This document shows positions 1-5,271 of a stretch of DNA of 7,020 nt, piece after piece. Numbering within the stretch: the first letter of the stretch is position 1; each line of letters begins with the position of its first letter. The DNA is from Spirochaetes bacterium RBG_16_67_19 (lineage in GTDB: Bacteria; Spirochaetota; Spirochaetia; SZUA-6; DRHE01), in NCBI GenBank assembly GCA_001829505.1, contig MIBK01000069.1, positions 2,896 to 9,915 on the forward strand, read 5' to 3'. The translations under genes were made by a program, and so were the position numbers. The notes below the pieces were generated by a model. The model was given only the letters and a program-made list of their open reading frames with translations, made no database searches and was not told the DNA's origin.

Positions 1-84
1 GGCCTGGAAGCGCGAGTTTGCGAGTGCTACGACGTTGTCAAAAAGGAGTTCCGCCGCCTGCTCCCCGACGTGACCGCGGTGTGA
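1..84 (+). CDS. C-terminal end of an unrecognised protein (5' truncated by window edge)
   Basis: Frame 1 is open from the first base to a TGA and encodes 27 residues ending in YDVVKKEFRRLLPDVTAV. The mix of charged and aliphatic residues is typical of a C-terminal helix, and codon use is GC-rich like the rest of the window. The piece is too short to assign a family. The start lies outside the window. It may equally be the tail of a live gene or another remnant, since the sequence immediately after it is eroded. Confidence 0.45.
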   Translation, partial: GLEARVCECYDVVKKEFRRLLPDVTAV

Positions 85-121
85 TCCGTTCCAACCGCCC
101 TTCGCTCCCTACAAACTCAGG

Positions 122-208
122 ATGAAAGGCTGCCAGTACATTCGGCGGTACGGCCTGTATGCCTCCCGCAGCAAGGGAAAATGCCCGGACAAGCCGGGGG
201 TCTCATGA
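122..208 (+). pseudogene. Remnant resembling the C-terminal region of an IS91-type (Y2_Tnp) transposase
   Basis: This frame encodes 28 residues beginning MKGCQYIRRYGLYASRSKGK and stops at a TGA that overlaps the ATG of the decayed mgsA copy. The KGxQxxRRYGLYASRSKG pattern resembles, from memory, the conserved RYYGxYSxxxRG block near the C-terminus of PF04986-type rolling-circle transposases. The frame stays open upstream to about base 74, but the preceding residues are not recognisable, so only a scrap of the gene survives. If the assignment is right, an IS91-like element once sat here and may have carried or duplicated the neighbouring mgsA. A random short ORF is the alternative. Confidence 0.4.
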
Positions 209-486
209 CCTACAGCAAAATCATCATGTACGCTCGTCGCTCACGACACCACGGGTGAGATCCTGGAACAGGAACCGGGCTTTAAGGTCACCAAGCTGCA
301 GAGCGGGCCCTTGGGAGGCGACCAGCAGATCGGCTCCAGGATTGTCAGCAATGGAATCGATTTCCTGATCTTCTTCTGGGACCCCCTGGAGCCGCAACCT
401 CATGACCCCGACGTCAAAGCCCTCTTGCGCCTAGTACCCGATTATCGGGAGTACCGCTCGCGAAAGATCACCCTGGGTCGGGGAAG
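205..486 (+). pseudogene. mgsA: Decayed second copy of methylglyoxal synthase
   Basis: This stretch aligns base by base with the intact mgsA just downstream but lacks three blocks. A loss of about 17 bp after codon 8 (near base 229) breaks the frame. A 78-bp loss at base 247/248 removes codons 21-46, including the phosphate-binding Lys23 and Thr45. A 93-bp loss near base 427 removes codons 108-138. The last loss lies between two GCGC tetramers in the intact gene, as expected for slippage or microhomology deletion. The surviving middle still reads [13 protein letters not shown], then [16 protein letters not shown], then [12 protein letters not shown]. Homology fades after GGTCGGGG near base 483. 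The remaining DNA is roughly 90% identical to the intact copy, with many synonymous changes. It cannot make an active enzyme. Confidence 0.9.
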
Positions 487-594
487 GGTCAGCCTGCCGG
501 GTGCCGGTCCGATGGGGGATAGCGTCGGGCTGCACGCAGAGTGCCTCGGCAGTCTATACGCTGATGCATCTGCAGGATTATCCTGATATGGAAT

Positions 595-600
595 GGAGGT
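595..600 (+). promoter_or_regulatory. Ribosome binding site of mgsA
   Basis: GGAGGT lies 3 bases before the ATG at 604, slightly closer than usual but a near-perfect anti-Shine-Dalgarno match. The decayed copy upstream has no comparable site before its ATG, only GGGGGTCTC. Confidence 0.55.
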
Positions 601-603
601 TGC

Positions 604-1083
604 ATGACCTATAGCAAAATCATCATGGTGGAAGACAAGAAAATCGCGCTCGTCGCTCATGACAACAAGAAGCAGGACCTGCTGGAATGGGCCCGGTTCA
701 ACCGGGTGCTGCTGGCCCATCACCAAGTATTCGCCACGGGGACCACTGGCGAGATCCTGGAAAAGGAACTGGGCTTCAAGGTCACCAAGCTGCAGAGCGG
801 ACCTTTGGGAGGAGACCAGCAGGTCGGCGCCAGGATCGTCAGCAATGAGATCGATTTCCTGATCTTCTTCTGGGACCCCCTGGAGCCGCAGCCGCATGAC
901 CCAGACGTCAAAGCCCTCCTGCGCATGGCTGTGGTCTGGAATATCCCCATCGCCTGCAACAGAGCCTCCGCGGATTTCATGATTTCTTCTCCGCTCATGG
1001 ACAGCGAGTACGAGCGCCTGGTACCCGATTACCGCGAGTACCGTTCGCGGAAGATCGCGCTGGGTCGGGGCGAGGGAGCATGA
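604..1083 (+). CDS. mgsA: Methylglyoxal synthase
   Basis: This cytosolic enzyme converts dihydroxyacetone phosphate to methylglyoxal and inorganic phosphate, a bypass of lower glycolysis that relieves sugar-phosphate stress. The product has 159 residues, close to the usual 150 or so. Its numbering matches the E. coli enzyme exactly through the active site: His19 in ALVAHD, Asp71 in GPLGGDQQ, and Asp91, His98 and Asp101 in [14 protein letters not shown]. The phosphate-binding residues Lys23, Thr45, Thr47, Thr48, Ser65 and Gly66 are all present. The [19 protein letters not shown] and VPDYREY blocks complete the family pattern. The start is supported by GGAGGT. The stop overlaps the next ATG (ATGA), so the downstream gene was once translationally coupled. 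A decayed paralogue lies directly upstream. The sequence looks fully functional. Confidence 0.97.
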   Translation: MTYSKIIMVEDKKIALVAHDNKKQDLLEWARFNRVLLAHHQVFATGTTGEILEKELGFKVTKLQSGPLGGDQQVGARIVSNEIDFLIFFWDPLEPQPHDPDVKALLRMAVVWNIPIACNRASADFMISSPLMDSEYERLVPDYREYRSRKIALGRGEGA

Positions 1084-1412
1084 GAAAGCCGGTTGTAGGC
1101 ACCTTCCTGACCCTGGACGGCGTCATGCAGGCGCCCGGCGGCCCCGCCGAGGACCGCGACGGCGGTTTCCAGCACGGCGGCTGGCTAGTCCCTTATTTCG
1201 ACGAAAAGATCGTCGAGATCATGACCGAGTGGACTGATCGCGCCGGCGCCTTTCTCTTCGGGCGCAAAACCTATGAAATCTTCGCCGGCTCCTGGCCCAA
1301 GTCCACCGACCCGACCGACAAGATTGCCATGGCACTCAACACCCGGCCAAAGTTCGTCGCTTCGCGGACGCTCGATAAGGTTAGCTGGAGCAACAGCATT
1401 TTCGACTGCTGA
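1080..1412 (+). pseudogene. RibD C-terminal/dihydrofolate-reductase-like protein, 3' truncated
   Basis: The 110-residue product begins VVGTFLTLDGVMQAPGGP and carries FLFGRKTYEIFAGSWP (about residues 58-73) and LNTRPKFVASRTLDKVSW (about 86-103). These are hallmarks of the N-terminal half of the YyaP/YwjB-type 'dihydrofolate reductase family' (RibD_C fold), which binds NADPH. Such proteins normally run about 180-210 residues. Here the homology ends around SNS near base 1395 and the frame stops a few codons later, so the second half with its glycine-rich cofactor loop is absent. The ATG overlaps the mgsA stop, indicating former operon membership. The following DNA belongs to a different gene in another frame, so the truncation looks like a deletion junction. 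The fragment is probably non-functional, though it may still be translated. Confidence 0.8.
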
Positions 1413-1452
1413 GCCGTGGCGAGAACTGGATACGACAGGAAGGGGCAGTGGG

Positions 1453-1902
1453 ATTGGTTCGTCCGCCTGGGGCTGGTGGACCTTGGCGGCCTTGGGGATT
1501 GCTGGCTTGCTGGCGGGCGCGGGGCTGCCGGCTCCTTCCTATGCCGATGGACGGCAGGGCATGATCCACGGCATGGGCCAGCAGGTGATGCCGTTTGATT
1601 TGGGCAGAACCCTGCATATTTCCGAGATGACCGAAAGCGGCGGCATTCAGCAGCACCTGCGGCATGAGGCCATGAGTTTCGGCAATGGCGATTACTCCGA
1701 TCCGACCTCGCTGCACGGTGCCGACATGCCAGGCGCGAAGGAACTCGCTGAAGGCGCCGCCCGCATCCGGATCGAGTTCCTGCCATTGCCGAATGGGGCA
1801 CAAATCGTTTTTTCTGCCGATGACCTTCGCCTGATTACCGCATTGCACCGTTGGTTCAGTTCTCAACTGTCGGATCACGGAGCGGATGCCGCCTACCGAT
1901 AG
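1453..1902 (+). CDS. Secreted protein of unknown function, start unresolved, probable internal deletion
   Basis: A hydrophobic segment WWTLAALGIAGLLAGAGLP ending in PSYA resembles a signal peptide with cleavage before DGRQGM. The mature part reads HGMGQQVMPFDLGRTLHISE, then RHEAMSFGNGDYSDP, HGADMPGAKELAEGAARI, LPNGAQIVF and LHRWFSSQLSDHGADA. I recall this pattern from small conserved hypothetical proteins of proteobacteria, with no known activity. The start is unclear: the frame is open far upstream through the truncated neighbour and has no ATG or GTG at a sensible place. The coordinates use an ATT (1453) placed 7 bases after AGGAAGGGG; a TTG at 1483 is the alternative. The predicted signal lacks the usual basic N-terminus, so the true 5' end was probably lost at the junction with the preceding gene. 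Between GGIQQ and HLRHEAM (base 1651) about 20 residues found in relatives appear to be missing. It may be a pseudogene. Confidence 0.55.
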   Translation: MGSSAWGWWTLAALGIAGLLAGAGLPAPSYADGRQGMIHGMGQQVMPFDLGRTLHISEMTESGGIQQHLRHEAMSFGNGDYSDPTSLHGADMPGAKELAEGAARIRIEFLPLPNGAQIVFSADDLRLITALHRWFSSQLSDHGADAAYR

Positions 1903-1937
1903 GGGACGCCTGGAGTCCGCCGCGGGGTTTATTGTGC

Positions 1938-1962
1938 GGAGGTGGCCGCGTCGGCCACCTCC
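1938..1962. other. Strong perfect hairpin
   Basis: GGAGGTGGCCG (1938-1948) and CGGCCACCTCC (1952-1962) form an 11-bp perfect stem with a CGT loop. Neither strand has a run of T after the stem, so it is not a textbook intrinsic terminator by itself. It stands immediately before a second hairpin that does end in TTTT, and the pair may act together at the 3' end of the secreted-protein gene. Confidence 0.6.
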
Positions 1963-1990
1963 TTGGGGGAGCTTACTCCCAGCCAATTTT
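1963..1990 (+). terminator. Candidate Rho-independent terminator
   Basis: TTGG pairs with CCAA and GGGAG pairs with CTCCC around a CTTA loop, with a two-base bulge (AG) on the 3' side, followed directly by TTTT. It lies 60 bases after the stop of the secreted-protein gene and would end transcription of the mgsA-containing unit. The T tract is short, so efficiency is uncertain. Confidence 0.5.
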
Positions 1991-2019
1991 GCGAGTAGCG
2001 AAATATAGATCGCTGGGAG

Positions 2020-2082
2020 TCACACAGCCGCCATAACGAACTCAAATAAAAAAACTCGACCGCGGTCACCAACTTCACTCAT
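2020..2082 (-). CDS. Possible 20-residue mini-protein with a strong ribosome binding site
   Basis: On the minus strand AAGGAGG (2089-2095) sits six bases before an ATG that opens 20 codons (MSEVGDRGRVFLFEFVMAAV) ending in TGA. The site is one of the best Shine-Dalgarno matches in the window. The C-terminal half is hydrophobic but too short for a confident membrane helix. Two explanations fit: a genuine small protein, or the surviving 5' end of a gene whose remainder was deleted, as happened to several neighbours. No homology is recognisable and no clear promoter is visible upstream. Confidence 0.3.
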   Translation of the reverse strand: MSEVGDRGRVFLFEFVMAAV

Positions 2083-2111
2083 ATCAGGCCTCCTTCGGTT
2101 CATACCTATGA

Positions 2112-2285
2112 GCAAAGGTTGCAAACCTGATTGGGATCGACATCCGTATTCGCGATTTCGCTCCTATACCGGTGCTCCGAGAGAGAGATGCCCAGCCGGT
2201 AAGCGAACTTAATGCGGCGGGCGCAAACGATGCCGCGGTATCCATTCGGCGCGACGGGCTGGAGATCTTCTTCTGGTCGACGCGC
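2112..2285 (+). pseudogene. Fragment of a PD40/TolB-like beta-propeller protein
   Basis: Frame 3 encodes about 57 residues and ends at TGA. Its second half reads QPVSELNAAGANDAAVSIR and then RDGLEIFFWSTR. This closely follows the repeat of WD40-like PD40 beta-propeller proteins (typically 'pVseLNSpaNDarPsIRrDGLEIfFsSNR'), which are usually several hundred residues long and often secreted. There is no start codon in the open stretch, which begins after a TGA at 2109, and no continuing blades follow, so this is one blade left from a larger gene. A minus-strand frame across the same bases is open but lacks recognisable content. Confidence 0.65.
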
Positions 2286-2325
2286 TGAAGCCCGAACAGC
2301 AACGACTGGGCATCGGCCGCGGTTG

Positions 2326-2628
2326 TCACTTTTTCATCATGGCTTGCAAAACACTCGAATACTTGAATTTTGCTCCTTCTTCAGCCCTGACTTGAAGGTA
2401 GAACTCGCACTTCGCGCAGTTGTGGTACTTTTGCCCAAAGGTTCCTTGCTCCTGCCCACCGCAGAGCGTGCTGGCCACCACCCAACAGGCCCGTCCGCCG
2501 TTTTCTCCGCCATGGGTGCCGTCAAGCGTCGCCTCTATGGCGGTAGGACATACACCCAATTCGGCGCTCTTTGAGCCATGCAGCTCCCTGCCGCAATTTT
2601 TCGCCTGCCAGCAGTTCAGTTTTTCCAT
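2326..2628 (-). CDS. Two-CW domain small cysteine-rich protein
   Basis: The 100-residue product contains paired cysteine motifs: NCWQAKNCGRE near the N-terminus, ELGVCP, then RACWVVASTLCGG, and finally NCAKCEFY. This is the two-CW arrangement seen in short proteins, or as an extra domain of sensory proteins, in anaerobic and metal- or sulfur-metabolising bacteria. The cysteines may bind metal or act in redox sensing, but no precise function is known. The ATG at 2628 is preferred because AGAGGGGG precedes it. A GTG at 2673 would add 15 residues with no domain content and would overlap a possible TATATA -10 box. The gene stands alone and is divergent from the lipoprotein operon. Its stop lies about 40 bases from the PD40 fragment. 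Confidence 0.8.
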   Translation of the reverse strand: MEKLNCWQAKNCGRELHGSKSAELGVCPTAIEATLDGTHGGENGGRACWVVASTLCGGQEQGTFGQKYHNCAKCEFYLQVRAEEGAKFKYSSVLQAMMKK

Positions 2629-2673
2629 ACCAGCCCCCTCTTGGAAAATATGCCCTGCTTTTCTATATACCAC

Positions 2674-2817
2674 ATATTCTTGACTTATCCGGTAAAATTA
2701 CCTGGTACGGCAACGCAGCGTGGGATAGCGCACAGACCGTGTTGAGTATTGTTATATTAAATACGGTGGTCAGGAGAGCCGTCCCGCTGGGCGCGGCTGC
2801 GAATAGGGAGGTACGAC
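2674..2817. other. Divergent AT-rich intergenic region
   Basis: This 144-bp gap separates the two-CW gene from the lipoprotein gene and is more AT-rich than its surroundings. It contains TTGACT at 2680 and TTATATTAAATA at 2752-2763, both promoter-like pieces, but neither pairs with a partner at 16-18 bp spacing. Promoters for both genes probably lie here, although I cannot place them. Confidence 0.4.
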
Positions 2818-3174
2818 ATGCACGAGAAGCTAAAACGAAGCATCCTGCTGATTGGCGGCATAGCGCTGATCCTCGGTCTTGCCGGCTGCGATACCATTTT
2901 TATAGCGGTTCGCAGCAGGCCCGAAAGGCGTGTGCCTTTGTACCAGAAAGGGCAGGTGGTGGAGATCCGGGGACGAATCGTGGTGAACAACAAGCACCAG
3001 ATCATCCTTGAGGACCAGGACAGCCCGGCGGTTTTCCGATTCGTAGGCTTGCGCCAGCAGGAAGAAAGGGACCTGTATAGACGGGCCGGCGAGCAAAGCC
3101 GGGTCATGCTCAGGGTTGTCTCCACGCAATCGGGGCGCTTTTTCAACGCCCGGCTCATCCAGCTGCGCCATTAG
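2818..3174 (+). CDS. Small lipoprotein with an OB-like beta-rich domain
   Basis: The 118-residue product has a basic N-terminus (MHEKLKR), a hydrophobic core and a lipobox LAGC with the modified cysteine at residue 24. It should therefore be lipid-anchored after signal peptidase II cleavage. Asp at +2 would favour retention in the inner membrane under the enterobacterial Lol rule. The remainder reads as alternating strands (VVEIRGRIVV, QIILEDQD, FRFVGL, RVMLRVVS, FFNARLIQL), resembling a short OB-fold such as nucleic-acid- or ligand-binding domains in small exported proteins. That is inference from pattern, not a family match. GGGAGG before the ATG supports the start. Only 10 bp separate it from the EVE-domain gene, so the two are probably one operon. 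Confidence 0.8.
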   Translation: MHEKLKRSILLIGGIALILGLAGCDTIFIAVRSRPERRVPLYQKGQVVEIRGRIVVNNKHQIILEDQDSPAVFRFVGLRQQEERDLYRRAGEQSRVMLRVVSTQSGRFFNARLIQLRH

Positions 3175-3184
3175 AGGAGGTGCC

Positions 3185-3607
3185 ATGGGCTACTGGCTGG
3201 CCAAGAGCGATCCTGAAACCTACGGTTGGTCGGATCTGGTCCGCGACGGAAAGACTTCCTGGGACGGCGTGCGCAACTACAAGGCCCGCAACTATATCCG
3301 GGCCATGAAGCCGGGGGACCAGGTTCTGTTCTATCACTCGGGGGAAGAGAAAGCCGTGGTGGGGGCCATGACGATCTTGTCTGAGGCCTACACCGATCGG
3401 ACCGCCCAGGAAGAGATCTGGTCGGCCATCGACGTGGCCCCGGCGTGGACGCTGAAGAATCCCGTGTCTCTATCGCAGATCAAGGCCGAGCCCTCGCTGA
3501 GCGGCATCCATCTGGTCCGGGTTCCGCGTCTTTCGGTCATGCCGCTGGAGAAGGAGCATTTCCAGACGATCCTCTCCATGGGCGGGGGAAAGGCCAAGCC
3601 GGCCTGA
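3185..3607 (+). CDS. EVE domain-containing protein (THYN1-like, PUA-like fold)
   Basis: The 140-residue product begins MGYWLAKSDPETYGWSDL and contains WDGVRNYKARNYIRAMKPGDQVLFYHSG (residues 26-53), then VGAMTILSEAYTD and a C-terminal VRVPRLSVMPLEKEHFQTIL. This is the complete EVE domain of the YTH/PUA-like superfamily, related to thymocyte nuclear protein 1. Members are believed to bind modified bases in DNA or RNA, and bacterial relatives sit in varied contexts including restriction. GAGGAGG four bases before the ATG fixes the start; longer in-frame starts would overlap the lipoprotein gene. It is the second gene of a probable operon and converges on the MFS transporter with six bases between stops. 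Confidence 0.93.
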   Translation: MGYWLAKSDPETYGWSDLVRDGKTSWDGVRNYKARNYIRAMKPGDQVLFYHSGEEKAVVGAMTILSEAYTDRTAQEEIWSAIDVAPAWTLKNPVSLSQIKAEPSLSGIHLVRVPRLSVMPLEKEHFQTILSMGGGKAKPA

Positions 3608-3621
3608 CCCGCCTCAGGCCG
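3600..3621. terminator. Hairpin shared by two convergent stop codons
   Basis: CGGCCTGA (3600-3607) and TCAGGCCG (3614-3621) form an 8-bp perfect stem with a six-base CCCGCC loop. The 5' arm contains the TGA of the EVE gene and the 3' arm contains the TGA of the MFS gene on the other strand. There is no T run on either side, so termination by this stem alone is uncertain, but its placement suits a bidirectional end point. Confidence 0.45.
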
Positions 3622-4876
3622 TGATGGCCGGCCCGCGCCTGCGCGCGGAGTTGGCCAGGAAGGCCACGGGTACGGCCAGGAGCTGGATCCCCACGGCGAA
3701 GGCCACCATGGCGCGCACATCCCGCTGGTACAGCAGCCCCAGCAAAGCGCTGCCGGAGAACCAGGCCACTCCGAAAATCATGTGGAACAGCCCGAAGCCG
3801 GTGGCCCGCCGATCGGCAGGGATCAGGTCGGCCACGGCCGCGCGCATGATCGATTCCTGGGTGCCCATGCTGATGCCCCACAGGGCCATGCCGGCGATCG
3901 CCCCGGGAAGTCGTCCCAGGAAAAGGAACGGCGCGGTGGCCGCCTCAATGGCGAACATGACGATCAGGATCGGGAAGCCGATGCGGTCATACAGCACGCC
4001 GAACAGCAGCGCCGAGCCGGCGTCCACGGCCATGGCCAGGGCGAACAGGGTCGGCAGCCAGTACTCCGGGACCAGGCTGGCGCGCTGGAAGTGGAAGGCG
4101 ATGAGCGGGAAGTCGGTGATCCCGGCGGCCATCAGGGACGCGGCGGCCAGGTAGATCCAGTAGGCGCGGCTGTAGCCTCGGGTGGCCAGCCGCGGGCGCT
4201 TGTCCGGGAGCTCCAACTCCGAGGGCCGCGGGAACAGGGAGCGGGCGATCAGCAGTACCAGCAGGGCCAGGATTGCCGGGACCAGCAGCACCAGGAAGCC
4301 CGTTCTGTATCCCGTCGTATCGCCGGCGGCCTGCCCGGCGCGGCTCTTCAGGTAAAGGATAAGCGAGAGCAGCAGCGGGCCGAGCACCGCGCCGATCTGG
4401 TCCATGGCTTCGTGAAGGCCGTAGCCGAAACCGCGGCCGGTCTGCGACGTGGCGTAGGCCAGCATGGCGTCCCGCGAGGGGTTGCGGATGGCCTTGCCGA
4501 TGCGCTCCGCGAAGACCAGGACGATGGCCATCTGCCAGCGTCCGGCCAGGGCCAGTGCCGGGACCGCCAGGAGGTTCAGGACGTAGCCGAAAATGGTGAT
4601 CGCCCAGTAGCGCTTGGTGCGGTCGGCGGCCCAGCCCGAAACGAAGCGCAGCGCGTAGCCGAGGAACTCGCCGGCCCCCGCGGTCAAGGCGATCACCGCC
4701 GCGCCGGCCCCGAGCAGCCCCAGGTACTGGCCCACCAGGCTGCGCCCGCCCTCGTAGGTCATGTCCGCGAACAGGCTGACGAGGCCCAGCAGCACGACGA
4801 AGCCCAGGGCGCTGCGCGAGGTCAGCTTGCGGGTGAGGGCCGGCTTGCCGGAAGAACTCTTTTTCGATCGCTTCAT
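3614..4876 (-). CDS. MFS transporter
   Basis: The 420-residue protein has a basic cytosolic tail (MKRSKKSSSGK) followed by about twelve hydrophobic segments, the usual length for the major facilitator superfamily. The first helix reads GFVVLLGLVSLFADMTYEGG. The loop between helices 2 and 3 contains WAADRTKRYW, a version of the MFS signature loop (GxxxDRxGRR), and FGVLYDRIGFP occurs at the equivalent place in the second half. The acidic FADMTYEG in helix 1 and ADLIPADRRATGFGLFH late in the protein match a subfamily of bacterial permeases without known substrate. The ATG overlaps the PadR stop (ATGA), and GGAGG lies inside the PadR 3' end, so translation is coupled. The frame continues upstream without stops, but that part is antisense to nothing and out of phase with PadR. 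Efflux of a PadR-sensed compound is a reasonable inference. Confidence 0.93.
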   Translation of the reverse strand: MKRSKKSSSGKPALTRKLTSRSALGFVVLLGLVSLFADMTYEGGRSLVGQYLGLLGAGAAVIALTAGAGEFLGYALRFVSGWAADRTKRYWAITIFGYVLNLLAVPALALAGRWQMAIVLVFAERIGKAIRNPSRDAMLAYATSQTGRGFGYGLHEAMDQIGAVLGPLLLSLILYLKSRAGQAAGDTTGYRTGFLVLLVPAILALLVLLIARSLFPRPSELELPDKRPRLATRGYSRAYWIYLAAASLMAAGITDFPLIAFHFQRASLVPEYWLPTLFALAMAVDAGSALLFGVLYDRIGFPILIVMFAIEAATAPFLFLGRLPGAIAGMALWGISMGTQESIMRAAVADLIPADRRATGFGLFHMIFGVAWFSGSALLGLLYQRDVRAMVAFAVGIQLLAVPVAFLANSARRRGPAITA

Positions 4877-5199
4877 TTTTCCTCCAGAACCTCGTCGACC
4901 AGTTCCCTGATGTACGGTTTGGCCTTTTCCAATAGCGACGCTCCGACCGGGGTCAGCCTGTAGTATTTGCGCAGCCTGCCGGCCACGTTGCTCCTGGCCG
5001 AATGCAGGAGGCCGGCTTTCTCCAGCCGGTGCAGGATCGGATACAGCGTTCCATACGAAAGTCGGTGGCCGTGCCGTTCCAGCTCCAGGCGCAGGGCCTG
5101 ACCGAACACGGCTTCCTGGCCGGCGTGGTGAAGGATGTGGAATGGGATGAAACTGCGGAAAAGGTCTCTTTCTAAAGTATCGCTGCTCGATATCGGCAT
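4873..5199 (-). CDS. PadR family transcriptional regulator
   Basis: The 108-residue product has the compact PadR winged helix: FHILHHAGQEAVFGQALRLE, then HRLSYGTLYPILHRLEKAGL (recognition helix and turn), the wing SARSNVAGRLRKYYRLTPVG, and a C-terminal dimerisation helix LLEKAKPYIRELVDEVLEE. Such proteins repress genes for phenolic-acid stress, drug efflux and similar responses, and commonly sit beside the transporter they control. The ATG at 5199 is preferred over one at 5220 because a good -35/-10 pair places the transcript start at about 5199. A start at 5220 would lie inside the promoter, and it has no Shine-Dalgarno. The gene overlaps the MFS gene by four bases. Confidence 0.9.
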   Translation of the reverse strand: MPISSSDTLERDLFRSFIPFHILHHAGQEAVFGQALRLELERHGHRLSYGTLYPILHRLEKAGLLHSARSNVAGRLRKYYRLTPVGASLLEKAKPYIRELVDEVLEEK

Positions 5200-5204
5200 A
5201 TGAT

Positions 5205-5233
5205 AATATACCAGGAACATTTATCGGCGACAA
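5205..5233 (-). promoter_or_regulatory. Promoter of the padR-MFS operon
   Basis: On the minus strand TTGTCG (5228-5233) and TATATT (5205-5210) are separated by exactly 17 bp, a good sigma-70 pattern. Transcription should begin six or seven bases after the -10 box, at or next to the ATG at 5199, so the padR mRNA would be leaderless or nearly so. Confidence 0.6.
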
Positions 5234-5271
5234 GAAAGATTCGTGAATCAAGAAGCGAAATCTTGACAAGA
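5231..5271. repeat. Three CAAGA repeats at 18-bp period, with an inverted repeat
   Basis: CAAGA starts at 5231, 5249 and 5267, exactly 18 bp apart, between the two divergent promoters. An inverted repeat GATTC-GT-GAATC occupies 5238-5249. The set sits where a regulator could act on both promoters, the third CAAGA touching the -35 box of the plus-strand gene. It may be the PadR operator or another factor's site. The short motif makes chance possible. Confidence 0.35.

Noticed and set aside
205..486. The deletions in the mgsA copy as a programmed or diversity-generating process
   Set aside because: One loss breaks the frame and catalytic residues are gone; ordinary decay explains it.
1938..1962. 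The 11-bp perfect hairpin as an intrinsic terminator by itself
   Set aside because: No T run follows on either strand; kept as a hairpin only, with the neighbouring stem ending in TTTT named as the terminator candidate.
1381..1986. A 201-codon minus-strand frame
   Set aside because: It is antisense to the recognisable secreted-protein sequence and has no family pattern.
2084..2329. An 81-codon minus-strand frame
   Set aside because: It is antisense to the PD40 blade, which matches a known repeat; the minus-strand product does not.
3782..4963. A 393-codon open frame on the plus strand
   Set aside because: It lies antisense to the MFS gene; its product is rich in Gln, Gly, Arg and His with no domain pattern, typical of a reverse-strand shadow in GC-rich DNA.
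4877..5269. N-terminal extension of the MFS frame on the minus strand
   Set aside because: The added residues are Pro/Arg/Gly-rich and overlap padR in another frame; the ATG at 4876 has a GGAGG and the ATGA coupling.
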